DNA of 64,000 bases from an uncultured Croceitalea sp. (GCA_947495075.1 CANLXH010000001.1:1798001-1862000), one strand, 5' to 3'; shown: positions 46,458 to 55,137, counted from the stretch's first letter. Made by a program: numbers and translations. Notes: generated by a model not told the origin, from the letters alone.

Positions 46458-47294
46458 TCATTCTTCAGTACTATCCATGTGGGATTGTAAGCCTGAAGCT
46501 AAATCGTCTAAAAATTTGGTTCGACTAATTTTCCGAGATTTAATTTCAAAAAATATTTTGTAGAAGTCTCCCAAGTCAAAATGAAAAATCTGTTGCATCG
46601 CCATAGCTATTTCCTTAATATCAGCATTACCGTTATTTAATACTTTATTGTAGTGTAATGCGTAAATTAACTCGGTTAATGCCACTTTTGTTGAACTCCA
46701 TTGCAGCTTGATATGATTGCTACTATCAGACTGATTTTCGTCAAATGATTTTGATTTGTCTATCAACCGATTTTGCAGATAGTTAACGAATAAATTAAAC
46801 CCTTTAAATTCAGCTAATAGTAGATCTTTGGGCGTGCTAAATTCCGGGTCATGAAAGTATATACTTGCAGAAACAATAGGTAAACTTTCAAGGTATTTCC
46901 TCGTAAAATATTGCTCATCAAAATGTGTGTGTCCTAATTCAATATACTCTCCAAAGTCAATATGTTGAATGTAAAAACCATTAATTCTATTTAACCTTTT
47001 TTTTATAAATTTTCTTTGTGCTTCAACATTCCCTTTAGGAAACTGTAGTTCAAAAGATCGTATGTGATTATAATAAATTAACTGTGAAGAAGGGATGGTC
47101 TTTACATTCTTAAAAAAGTCGATTTCATTTTCGACCGACTCAAAACCATCTACAGAAATTTTTTTCTTATATAAAGTCAATAGTGTATGACATAACCGAA
47201 TCGCACGATTAGCCCGCTTTATCTTGTTCGAATTATTCAAATGTATTTCTTTCAAGTCTCTTTGGAGACTCTCAGTAAAGAGTTTAAAATCCAT
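46458..47294 (-). CDS. rteC: RteC-family regulator of a conjugative element
   Basis: The 278 residues match the RteC domain: an N-terminal helical region (RAIRLCHTLLTLYKK), IDFFKNVKTIPSSQLIYYNH, GFYIQHIDFGEYIELGHTHFD, and a C-terminal LQWSSTKVALTELIYALHYN. In CTnDOT-like elements RteC activates excision genes. Here it stands alone without RteA/RteB. Tandem palindromes lie about 185-225 bases upstream of its start. Confidence 0.83.
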   Translation of the reverse strand: MDFKLFTESLQRDLKEIHLNNSNKIKRANRAIRLCHTLLTLYKKKISVDGFESVENEIDFFKNVKTIPSSQLIYYNHIRSFELQFPKGNVEAQRKFIKKRLNRINGFYIQHIDFGEYIELGHTHFDEQYFTRKYLESLPIVSASIYFHDPEFSTPKDLLLAEFKGFNLFVNYLQNRLIDKSKSFDENQSDSSNHIKLQWSSTKVALTELIYALHYNKVLNNGNADIKEIAMAMQQIFHFDLGDFYKIFFEIKSRKISRTKFLDDLASGLQSHMDSTEE

Positions 47295-47479
47295 AGGACT
47301 TCATTTCACAGGTTCTCAACCTGTATAGAAGTCAAAGTAGGCTAGTTATAATGCAGCAGGGCTCTTGACTATCTACACATGTTAATTTGGAGCACGATTG
47401 GCAGTCATCTCTGCTACAAAAATAATCGCCAATTGCCATGCAATTTAGAAGACTAATATCCATTAATCAATGAATTGTC

Positions 47480-47517
47480 CCGTATTTGAATACGGACTCA
47501 TACGTATTTTTATACGG
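47480..47517. promoter_or_regulatory. Tandem CCGTAT...ATACGG palindromes upstream of rteC
   Basis: CCGTATTTGAATACGG (47480-47495) is a perfect palindrome, and CGTATTTTTATACG is a near copy ending at 47517, spaced by one to two helical turns. The pair suggests cooperative operator sites. The 264-base gap also holds ACAGGTT-CTC-AACCTGT at 47310-47325, another inverted repeat. Confidence 0.5.
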
Positions 47518-47558
47518 AAAAGAAAAAGCTCCAAATAGGAACAATTGAAGGATGAATT

Positions 47559-48467
47559 TTATCTTTTAAAACGATTTAGAAATTGAGTTCGATTTTTTAC
47601 ATCTGTCTTTTTAAAAATATTCGAAGCGTGTTTGGAAACAGTGTTCTCCGCAATGAATAGCTCTTCCCCAATTTCCTTATAAGTCATACTATCTAAAATT
47701 GATAAGGCAATTTCAATCTCCCTGCGGGTAAGTCCTTGGTTGAGAATTTTTGGTAATAACATTTTTTCCTTCTTATCCCTATAAAAATCCAATACCTCAT
47801 TTAATTTACTCTTGTTTCTTAACAGATATAAGTACCTATCGATTTCCATTGCAGTTATTGCAAAAAATGAAATATTAATAACGCTAAAAGTTAGCCATTG
47901 ATAATCGCCAATTATTGTCAGAACAGGAAGAAGGCCAATACAAGTGATACTTATAAATGAAAGCCTAGTGCGCCTAACAAAGAAACTGTTGGAGTTCTGT
48001 TGTTGAGAAATTTTCTTAAAAAAGGCCCAACATATGTAAAGACAAATCACGGCAACAGGAACGGAAAAATAAAGTCTTGCTAAATCAATAGAATCAGTCA
48101 AAAAGTAAGTCAATAAAAACAGAATCAAAAAACATCCTAAAACATAATAGGCAATATTTGAAACGGTCAGATGAAACTTTAGAAAAACGATATCATATTC
48201 GTTGTACATATAATGTACGACATACACACACATTGCAATGGCGACCCCATATGTAATTATGTACTGTACAATAAATGGACCTGGAAAGTTTTCAATGGGC
48301 AAGAGACCCCCTGTCAAATTATACAACACGAACAGAAATCCTAATATCAAGAATCTATTTATGTTATTATGCTTCAACCAACGTGACTGGAAAAACGCGA
48401 ATAATACAATGAACATGTCCAAGAGGAGATAGAAAAAAGTAGTCCAATGCATTGGGGTTCCAAACAT
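47559..48467 (-). CDS. Membrane LuxR-family transcriptional regulator
   Basis: The 302 residues have about seven hydrophobic segments (residues 5-220). A C-terminal LuxR/GerE helix-turn-helix follows: GLTRREIEIALSILDSMTYK then EIGEELFIAENTVSKHASNI. No kinase or receiver domain is present, so it is probably a one-component membrane sensor acting directly on DNA. It follows the asparaginase-like gene by 12 bases on the same strand, so both should share operator site 6. Confidence 0.85.
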   Translation of the reverse strand: MFGTPMHWTTFFYLLLDMFIVLFAFFQSRWLKHNNINRFLILGFLFVLYNLTGGLLPIENFPGPFIVQYIITYGVAIAMCVYVVHYMYNEYDIVFLKFHLTVSNIAYYVLGCFLILFLLTYFLTDSIDLARLYFSVPVAVICLYICWAFFKKISQQQNSNSFFVRRTRLSFISITCIGLLPVLTIIGDYQWLTFSVINISFFAITAMEIDRYLYLLRNKSKLNEVLDFYRDKKEKMLLPKILNQGLTRREIEIALSILDSMTYKEIGEELFIAENTVSKHASNIFKKTDVKNRTQFLNRFKR

Positions 48468-48479
48468 ATCAAGAGTTTC

Positions 48480-48968
48480 TTAACGTTCTTTTTCAAATCG
48501 ATTTGTAAGCTTATTTTTAACAACATTGTTCCAAGAAAATGTATTACCATGCATTGCTATATACACACCATTATTGAGCCTCTGTGCTGCATTAAAAGCA
48601 TAGCCTAGATTGAAATGTGCATCTGTATTTGGTTCGTGACCGGGTATAAATGCCCCAACAAGTACAATGGTCTTATCCAAACCAAGATTACCTAAATACT
48701 TAGCCGTCTTAATCATGGTTATTGTGCCATGTGTAATTAGTATATTCTTGGTCAAGGAGAGTTCTATCGATTTTTTCAAAATTTTCCTATCGCCATTTGT
48801 TATAAGCCGGCTATCCTTTGAAAACACTTTCTTGATTGAGAATTGAAACGTTAAATCCAAGTTCTCAAAAAATTTGTTGATTTGAATAGGAGGATTTTTA
48901 GACTCCTCATCTATGTCTTCATAATTCAATCCCTCAATGGTACCACCAGTTGTTAAAATGTCAATCAT
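48480..48968 (-). CDS. Short asparaginase-domain protein
   Basis: From ATG 48968 it has 162 residues, about half an asparaginase. The N-terminal nucleophile loop is MIDILTTGGTIEG. The second catalytic block reads ILITHGTITM; in full asparaginases this is THGTDTM, so the Asp of the catalytic Thr-Asp pair is replaced by Ile. Short proteins of this kind are common in flavobacteria and of unproven activity. An ATG six codons earlier would leave only three bases to the operator and is less likely. Operator control hints at a link to purine or nitrogen metabolism. Confidence 0.75.
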   Translation of the reverse strand: MIDILTTGGTIEGLNYEDIDEESKNPPIQINKFFENLDLTFQFSIKKVFSKDSRLITNGDRKILKKSIELSLTKNILITHGTITMIKTAKYLGNLGLDKTIVLVGAFIPGHEPNTDAHFNLGYAFNAAQRLNNGVYIAMHGNTFSWNNVVKNKLTNRFEKER

Positions 48969-48989
48969 AAAAATTAGTTTTGCCATATC

Positions 48990-49017
48990 TAATTAGAACA
49001 AACGTTTGTTCTAATTA
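48990..49017. promoter_or_regulatory. Operator palindrome, site 6 (asparaginase-like/LuxR pair)
   Basis: A perfect 28-base palindrome: TAATTAGAACAAAC and its exact complement. The core GAACAAACGTTTGTTC is identical to site 3. It lies directly before the asparaginase-like gene, about 21 kb from the nearest other site (site 5), on the far side of the conjugation genes. Confidence 0.82.
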
Positions 49018-49164
49018 ATTAAAAAAAAGCATCGTATCTACTATCGAATGCTAATTTAAACCACAATACCTATGTTGTATTCCTTAAAACTATAAAAATA
49101 TGATATAATTTCCTACATATTCTTAGTTTATGACTAATAAGGGCATCTCAAATATTCTATTCAA

Positions 49165-50418
49165 TTAGACCGCCTTCATAAGTTCTTTTTGTTTACTAGA
49201 TAGTTTATCCTTCAATAGAGCCATGTCGTCACTGATTTTTTGCTCCATGACCCTCGCATAAATCTGAGTTGTAGAAAGTCTTTTATGACCTAATAATTTA
49301 GATACAGTTTCGATTGGTACTCCATGGGCCATAGTAATGGTTGTAGCGAATGTATGTCTGGCAACATGAAAAGTAATATTCTTTTTAATGTTACATTGAG
49401 AAGCGATTATCTTTAAATATTCGTTACATTTTTGATTAGAATAAACCGGTAAGAGTAAATCTTCATCTTTACCATATAAACTACCTGAATATTTATCTAG
49501 CACCCTTTTAGCCTTGTCTAATAAAGGGATTTTAACAGGTGTCTTGCTTTTTTCGCGTCTTGTAAATATCCACTCATCACCATCAATACCAAAAACAACT
49601 TGTTCTGGCTTTAAGTTTCTTGTATCAATGTATGCCAGTCCCGTATAACAGGCGAAAACAAAAATATCCCGAACCCTTCCAACTCCTGGGTCTTTGAAGA
49701 ATTGATTCTCGATTGCCAACAATTCCTCCATATTCAAAAATTCCCTATCAAAAGGAATGAAGTTTGCATTGAAGAAGGCAAATGGGTCTTTTTTGATAGC
49801 ATCGAGTTTGCAAGCAATAGTTGTCATTTTTTTTAATCGTTCCATATGCTTCATAATACCATTATTTGTTAATGGTTGAGAAGCCATCAACGGTTTACAT
49901 GTTCGTAGATAATTCTCGAAACTAAGAACAAACGCATAATCGATTTGAGACAGCCGAATATCATTAGTTCTATATTTTTCCAAAATAAAGGAAAGTAGAT
50001 ACTTTTGAGTTGAACCGTAATTTTTAGCAGTACCCTGTTCAAGTTTCTTAATTTCATACTGTTGATGGTATTTTAAAAGGTCGCTTAGGGTGCGCATTGG
50101 AGTGTCTTCACCGGAATACCTTAGTTTTATAGCTTGGGCAGTAATAAAAATACCTTCATCTCTAAGTTCTCGATAAGCTCTCCTAATTTTCGAGTATACA
50201 ATATCTATTTCATCGTTAATAAATTTGGCGTCCTTTACTTTCGGATTGAGCCGTCCAGCTTTACCGCACCAATGTTCCTCTAAGGTTGATTGCTTTGTAC
50301 TGACATCGACAGGAGTACTGTCTAGTCGAATTCGGGCATAGATAGGAATAGTCTTATCTCTTCTGATTGATTTTTTCTTCAACCAAAAATGAACGTTAAA
50401 TGTGTGTGTAGTTTTCAT
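49165..50418 (-). CDS. Tyrosine recombinase / integrase of the element
   Basis: The 417 residues have an Arm-type N-terminal domain (HFWLKKKSIRRDKTIPIYARI), a SAM-like core-binding domain (about 110-210) and a catalytic domain. Catalytic residues visible are the Arg-region FACYTGLAYIDTRNL, Lys in TRREKSKTPVKIPLL, HVARHTFATT (His-Arg), LLGHKRLSTTQIYARV (His and nucleophile Tyr). The layout matches integrases of Bacteroidetes conjugative elements. It lies 235 bases from tRNA-Pro, a common placement. GTG 50421 directly before the ATG is not preferred. Confidence 0.92.
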   Translation of the reverse strand: MKTTHTFNVHFWLKKKSIRRDKTIPIYARIRLDSTPVDVSTKQSTLEEHWCGKAGRLNPKVKDAKFINDEIDIVYSKIRRAYRELRDEGIFITAQAIKLRYSGEDTPMRTLSDLLKYHQQYEIKKLEQGTAKNYGSTQKYLLSFILEKYRTNDIRLSQIDYAFVLSFENYLRTCKPLMASQPLTNNGIMKHMERLKKMTTIACKLDAIKKDPFAFFNANFIPFDREFLNMEELLAIENQFFKDPGVGRVRDIFVFACYTGLAYIDTRNLKPEQVVFGIDGDEWIFTRREKSKTPVKIPLLDKAKRVLDKYSGSLYGKDEDLLLPVYSNQKCNEYLKIIASQCNIKKNITFHVARHTFATTITMAHGVPIETVSKLLGHKRLSTTQIYARVMEQKISDDMALLKDKLSSKQKELMKAV

Positions 50419-50528
50419 CACTTCCGTTTTTAAAGATTATAAAATCAGTTAAACGAAAGCCAAATCGCTCTGAAAAGTCTATTGCGATTTTTGAACTTGT
50501 ATAAGATACTAATCACGTTCCCATAAAA

Positions 50529-50551
50529 ATAGGACACGTGATAGGACACGT
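50529..50551. repeat. Tandem 11-base repeat between integrase and tRNA-Pro
   Basis: ATAGGACACGT occurs at 50529-50539 and 50541-50551, spaced one base apart. Its place between the recombinase and its presumed tRNA target suggests recombinase arm-binding sites. No further copies were seen in this gap. Confidence 0.6.
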
Positions 50552-50653
50552 TCGAATATGATATCAAAACTATTTAAATGAAACCAAGGAAAATATAATT
50601 CCTTGATTCTCATTTGTTTAGTTATAAAAAAGTATTAAAAAATACTCTTTTTG

Positions 50654-50728
50654 TCGGGGTGGCAGGATTCGAACCTGCGACCTCCGCGTCCCAAACGCGG
50701 CGCGATAACCGGGCTACGCTACACCCCG
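50654..50728 (-). tRNA. tRNA-Pro (anticodon TGG)
   Basis: Seventy-five bases fold as a cloverleaf: acceptor CGGGGTG/CACCCCG, D arm AGCGTAGCCCGGTTATCGCG, anticodon loop TTTGGGA with TGG, and T arm GCAGGTTCGAATCCTGC. Discriminator A. CCA is not encoded. The 3' end faces the recombinase gene, the orientation expected for an integration target whose gene stays intact. Confidence 0.95.
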
Positions 50729-50768
50729 AAAATGGTTATCTAACTTATCTGTCTCTCACAGACTCTTG

Positions 50769-50856
50769 CGGAGAGACAGGGATTCGAACCCTGGGTACAC
50801 TTTTGGTGTACGACGATTTAGCAAACCGTTCCTTTCGGCCACTCAGGCACCTCTCC
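50769..50856 (-). tRNA. tRNA-Ser (anticodon GCT)
   Basis: Eighty-eight bases with acceptor GGAGAGG/TCTCTCC, an anticodon loop reading TTTGCTAAA (GCT), a long variable arm (GTACACC/AAAAG/TGTAC type hairpin) and T arm CAGGGTTCGAATCCCTG. Discriminator G. It lies 40 bases upstream of tRNA-Pro on the same strand, so the two are probably co-transcribed. Confidence 0.95.
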
Positions 50857-50989
50857 TTTTGTTTTTATGAACTTCGCCCGAAAGCGGTTGCAAATGTACA
50901 TTTTTACAATACTATAAAGCAACTATTTTTTTGATTTTTTTGGTCTTATTAACTAATTCTAAAAAGAAATTTAATTGATAATTACTGTC

Positions 50990-53032
50990 CTATTCAGGAT
51001 ACTCCACCCTTAGATGATAAATATTGGTCAGTTTTTGTTTAAGAACTTTCTTTACAGCCTCAATTTCTTTAAAGGTAATATTAGCATTCAAATATTGATT
51101 TGCTTGCATCTGCCCTTTTACAATTTTTTCTACAAACTCATCAATCATAGAATACGTAGGTGACTTTAAGCTTTTTGAAGCTGCCTCAACAGAATCTGCC
51201 ATCATTAAAATTGCGGTTTCTTTAGAGAAAGGTATAGGACCAGGATATCTAAAATTTGCTTCATCAACATTCTCATCTATTTCTTGTTGTTTTCTAAAGA
51301 AATAGTATACCAAGTTGGTCCCATGATGCGTTCTTAAAAAATCAATAACTCTATCAGGTAAATTATTTTTTCTTGCTATCTCTATCCCTTCAATTACATG
51401 GTCTATTATAATTTTAGCACTTTCTTTTGGTGGTAAATCGTTATGTGGATTAGCATTAGTAATTTGATTTTCAGTAAAAAAAGTAGGCCTATTCATTTTA
51501 CCTATATCATGATACAATGCTCCTACTCTAACTAACATGGCATTTGCTCCAATTTCATTAGCAGCTGCTTCTGCTAAATTCGCAACTTGTAGGGAATGAT
51601 GAAAAGTCCCTGGTGCTTTATTTGCTAGTTCTTTTAATAATTTTGAATTGGTGTCAGACAACTCCAATAATGATACATCTGAGACTAATCCAAATATCTT
51701 TTCATATAAATAGATTAAAGGCTGAGCAAATAACGTTATCATTCCGTTTAATAGAAAAATACCAAAAGTTATCAACTCTATATTATCAAGATTTCCTTCG
51801 TGAATAGTATGGAAAGCAAAATAGCCGACTATATAAATGAAGGTAATTTGCCCGACCGAAATAAATAAATTGGCTCTCTTATAAAGTTCCGATACAGATA
51901 GAATTGTCACAATACCTGCTATTATTTGTAGAAAGATGTATTCAAAACTATTGGGGACAACAAAACCTAAAATCAATATAGTTAGAACATGGACAAAAAG
52001 TCCTAGTCTAGCATCAAAAAAGTTCTTTAAAATTAGTGGAAGAATACATAATGGAACTACATAAACATAACTCTCATTATTTTTAACCACCATTGTGGTT
52101 ATAAAAACCATTAGAAGAATGTTTACAAAAATAAAAGTGACTTTGTTATTATTGATAAATATTTCTGGGCGATACTTCTTTAAGAATAAAAATAGCATCA
52201 TAAGTACCAAAGCCACTAAAACAGTGTATCCAAAAAATATAAAATAATAATTACTCCCTTTCCATAATTCAGATTCAAACTCCTGCTTTAAAGAATTTAG
52301 GATATTATAATTTTCAGACTCTACCACTTCACCTTTGGCGATGATTAGTTTACCTTCTAAAATATTACCTCTTGTTGTTGAAATCTTAGAAAGTTCCTCT
52401 TCCAAAGCTTTATCTGATAGGCTTCTATTGTAAGTTACATTAGTTTTTAAAACAGAGCTTATAAGGTTTTCTAACTCCTCCTTATAGTTTCCAATTCTAT
52501 AGTTGTTAATATAATTTATGATTGAAGCTTTGGCCTCCTGTAAATCGATAATCTCTTTTTGAAAAATCCTATCAGCTGTGTTATTTCTGATTAAAAATAC
52601 AGTCTCATTTAAATTTTTCTCTTCAAAAACACCGTTTTCATAAATAGAATCTAATATTTCTATTCCAATGTTTTGGAGTTTTCGCTTATCCCCATTTGAT
52701 AAAGAATTATTTGATAAAAATTTATTTTTAAAACTATTAGAATAGTTTTCCAAAACTTCCTGAAAGATTTGTTCATTAAAAGTATAATAATCAACCTTAT
52801 TTGTTTCTAAAGATTCTCGTTCATTAGCTAAATCTTCATTAGTTTTTTTAATGGAAAAATCAAATGGTGCATAAAGGTTTTCATACTGCCATGGCTTACC
52901 TTTTTGGAATTCGTACTTGAATTTACCTCCTCTTGGGAAGAAAAACACAATTAATGCTATCGATATAAAATAAAGAACATACTTATAAATTAAAGATTGT
53001 TTCTTGTAAAAATTGTCCAGGGTATCACTCAT
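50990..53032 (-). CDS. HD-domain membrane phosphohydrolase (7TMR-HD, PgpH-like)
   Basis: The 680 residues start with one membrane helix (YVLYFISIALIVFFF), then an extracytoplasmic 7TMR-HDED region (about 50-270), seven membrane helices (about 275-460) and a C-terminal HD domain. The metal site reads GALYHDIGKMNRPTFF, with a preceding H in GTFHHSLQVA and a later LRTHHGTNLVYYF. PgpH of this family degrades c-di-AMP to pApA; I infer the same role. It is the first gene beyond the tRNAs and looks like core chromosome. Confidence 0.88.
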   Translation of the reverse strand: MSDTLDNFYKKQSLIYKYVLYFISIALIVFFFPRGGKFKYEFQKGKPWQYENLYAPFDFSIKKTNEDLANERESLETNKVDYYTFNEQIFQEVLENYSNSFKNKFLSNNSLSNGDKRKLQNIGIEILDSIYENGVFEEKNLNETVFLIRNNTADRIFQKEIIDLQEAKASIINYINNYRIGNYKEELENLISSVLKTNVTYNRSLSDKALEEELSKISTTRGNILEGKLIIAKGEVVESENYNILNSLKQEFESELWKGSNYYFIFFGYTVLVALVLMMLFLFLKKYRPEIFINNNKVTFIFVNILLMVFITTMVVKNNESYVYVVPLCILPLILKNFFDARLGLFVHVLTILILGFVVPNSFEYIFLQIIAGIVTILSVSELYKRANLFISVGQITFIYIVGYFAFHTIHEGNLDNIELITFGIFLLNGMITLFAQPLIYLYEKIFGLVSDVSLLELSDTNSKLLKELANKAPGTFHHSLQVANLAEAAANEIGANAMLVRVGALYHDIGKMNRPTFFTENQITNANPHNDLPPKESAKIIIDHVIEGIEIARKNNLPDRVIDFLRTHHGTNLVYYFFRKQQEIDENVDEANFRYPGPIPFSKETAILMMADSVEAASKSLKSPTYSMIDEFVEKIVKGQMQANQYLNANITFKEIEAVKKVLKQKLTNIYHLRVEYPE

Positions 53033-53098
53033 TTGTATGTCCTATAGTCTCAAAAATAAAGAAATCTAATTTCATCCATGGTATAAATATTCAAACTG

Positions 53099-53127
53099 TT
53101 GTCATGCTTTTAATTTTAGTATTTTCG
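53099..53127 (+). promoter_or_regulatory. Possible Bacteroidetes-type promoter of the thiolase gene
   Basis: TTG at 53099-53101 and TATTTTCG at 53120-53127 match the -33/-7 pattern (TTTG, TAnnTTTG) with an 18-base spacer. The -7 box has one mismatch. Predicted transcription would start about 10-15 bases before the thiolase ATG. Confidence 0.45.
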
Positions 53128-53147
53128 CATGGATAAATTTAAATGAA

Positions 53148-54323
53148 ATGAAGGAAGTAGTTATTGTCTCTGCGGTTAGAACACCTATTGGAAGTTTTAT
53201 GGGTGCATTATCAAGTATACCAGCCCCTAAATTGGGAGCTATAGCCATTGAAGGTGCTCTTAAGAAAGCAAGTATAAAACCAGAGATGGTAGATGAAGTT
53301 TTAATGGGTAATGTAGTACAAGCAGGAACCGGGCAAGCACCGGCAAGACAGGCTGCAATTTATGCTGGGATTCCAAATTCTGTTCCTTGTACCACAATAA
53401 ATAAAGTTTGTGCTTCTGGTATGAAAACGGTTATGCAAGCAGCGCAATCAATTGCTTTAGGTGATACGGAAATCGTAGTAGCCGGAGGTATGGAAAATAT
53501 GAGTCTTATTCCTCACTACGTTCATATGAGAAATGGTAACAAGTTTGGATCTGCGACATTGATTGATGGAATGCAAAAAGATGGTTTAGTTGATGTTTAT
53601 GACCAAAATGCAATGGGTGTATGTGCAGATGCTTGTGCTACTGAACACAACTTTAGTCGTGAAGACCAAGATAATTTTGCAATGCAATCCTATAACCGTT
53701 CTGCTCAAGCTTGGAAAGACGGAAAGTTTAAGAATGAAATAGTACCTGTCGAGGTGCCTCAACGAAGAGGTGAACCTGTAGTGATATCTGAGGATGAAGA
53801 GTACAAGAATGTTAGAATGGAAAAGATTCCTGCTTTACGTCCAGCATTTACCAAAGATGGAACTGTAACTGCAGCAAATGCTTCCACTATTAATGACGGA
53901 GCAGCTGCACTTGTATTAATGAGTAAAGAAAAAGCTTCAGAATTGGGGGTTAAACCAATAGCGACAATAAAAAGTTATGCAGATGCAGCCCAAGAACCAA
54001 AATGGTTTACTACTGCACCAGCAAAAGCACTGCCAAAAGCTCTAGATAAAGCTGGCATCACTATTAAAGATGTTGATTATTTTGAATTTAATGAAGCTTT
54101 TTCGGTAGTGGGCTTAGCTAACATGAAACTTTTAAATCTAGATGATATAAATGTTAATGTAAATGGCGGAGCTGTTTCTTTGGGGCATCCTCTAGGTTGT
54201 TCTGGGGCCAGAATAATAGTCACATTGTTGAACGTTCTTCAACAAAATAATGCTAAAATTGGAGCAGCGGCCATTTGTAATGGAGGCGGTGGGGCTTCTG
54301 CAATTGTATTAGAGCGCAATTAA
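53148..54323 (+). CDS. Acetyl-CoA C-acetyltransferase (thiolase)
   Basis: The 391 residues match biosynthetic/degradative thiolase II. The acyl-enzyme Cys is in NKVCASGMKTVM, the His in NGGAVSLGHPLGCSGARI and the second Cys in AAICNGGGGASAIVL. VVAGGMENMS is the family signature. It condenses two acetyl-CoA or cleaves acetoacetyl-CoA. Fifteen bases separate it from the NlpC/P60-like gene, so the two may be one transcript. Confidence 0.94.
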   Translation: MKEVVIVSAVRTPIGSFMGALSSIPAPKLGAIAIEGALKKASIKPEMVDEVLMGNVVQAGTGQAPARQAAIYAGIPNSVPCTTINKVCASGMKTVMQAAQSIALGDTEIVVAGGMENMSLIPHYVHMRNGNKFGSATLIDGMQKDGLVDVYDQNAMGVCADACATEHNFSREDQDNFAMQSYNRSAQAWKDGKFKNEIVPVEVPQRRGEPVVISEDEEYKNVRMEKIPALRPAFTKDGTVTAANASTINDGAAALVLMSKEKASELGVKPIATIKSYADAAQEPKWFTTAPAKALPKALDKAGITIKDVDYFEFNEAFSVVGLANMKLLNLDDINVNVNGGAVSLGHPLGCSGARIIVTLLNVLQQNNAKIGAAAICNGGGGASAIVLERN

Positions 54324-54338
54324 TTTTAGCCTTTTAGT

Positions 54339-55091
54339 ATGCAATATGGAATTTGCCATTTAAGCATTGTTCCCGTAAGGATAAGCCCTGATGATACCAC
54401 GGAGATGGTTACCCAGCTATTATATGGAGGTCTTTTTAAAATTAAAGAGCTACGTAAATTTTGGGTCCGTATTGAAATAGCTTTTGACGGTCAAGAAGGT
54501 TGGATTAACAAAAAACAGTTTAAATTAATTTCTGAAGAAGATTATATCCAACTAAATTCTGAGGAGGATACTATAATTTCTACTGATTTTATCTCTCATA
54601 TTATTACCAAGGATAATATCTTTCAACCTATAACATTAGGCGCCAGAATTGATTTAGTAAAATTCTTAAACCATTTACATGAAGGAAGCGCTACAAAACC
54701 AACAAAAGAAAAATCTAAGTTGGTTGAAACCGCTTTACTTTTTTTAAATGCACCTTATTTATGGGGTGGAAAAACTCCTTTTGGAATCGATTCTTCTGGC
54801 TTAACACAAATGACTTACAAGATAAATGGTCTTAAATTATTTAGAAGTACAGAAAAACAAGCTACCCAAGGCGAAGCTTTAAGTTTTATAGAGGAGAGTG
54901 AACCAGGAGATTTAGCATTTTTTGATAACAGAGAAGGAATAATAAATCATGTTGGTATTATTTTAAAAGATAATTATATTATTCACTCTCACGGGCATGT
55001 TAGAATTGATAGAATAGATCACACTGGAATATTCAATACAAGCGAAAAAATATATTCTCACAAACTACGAGTAATTAAAAAAATAGTATAA
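54339..55091 (+). CDS. NlpC/P60-like protein with Ser at the catalytic Cys position
   Basis: The 250 residues have an N-terminal SH3-like domain (ICHLSIVPVRISPDDTTEMV, GQEGWINKKQF) and a C-terminal NlpC/P60 fold: APYLWGGKTPFGID, then SSGLTQMTYK, EPGDLAFFDN, NHVGIILKDNYIIHSHG. The family has GxDCSG; here it is GIDSSG, so residue 152 is Ser (TCT) and not Cys. His204 and His216 are kept. This predicts loss or strong reduction of peptidase activity, unless it is a sequencing error or an unusual Ser variant. Length and remaining motifs are normal. No signal peptide is visible. Confidence 0.85.
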   Translation: MQYGICHLSIVPVRISPDDTTEMVTQLLYGGLFKIKELRKFWVRIEIAFDGQEGWINKKQFKLISEEDYIQLNSEEDTIISTDFISHIITKDNIFQPITLGARIDLVKFLNHLHEGSATKPTKEKSKLVETALLFLNAPYLWGGKTPFGIDSSGLTQMTYKINGLKLFRSTEKQATQGEALSFIEESEPGDLAFFDNREGIINHVGIILKDNYIIHSHGHVRIDRIDHTGIFNTSEKIYSHKLRVIKKIV

Positions 55092-55122
55092 AAAAAGCCC
55101 CGAGGTCATCAGGGCTTTTTTT
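55091..55122. terminator. Bidirectional terminator between convergent genes
   Basis: AAAAAAGCCC and GGGCTTTTTT pair around CGAGGTCATCA, with A-run and T-run on both sides. It serves the NlpC/P60-like gene and the converging TPR gene. Confidence 0.88.
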
Positions 55123-55137
55123 ATAATGGAAGAATAT

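Noticed and set aside
50614-50934. Open frame of 106 codons on the plus strand
   Set aside because: It runs antisense through tRNA-Pro and tRNA-Ser; both fold as complete tRNAs, so the frame is incidental.
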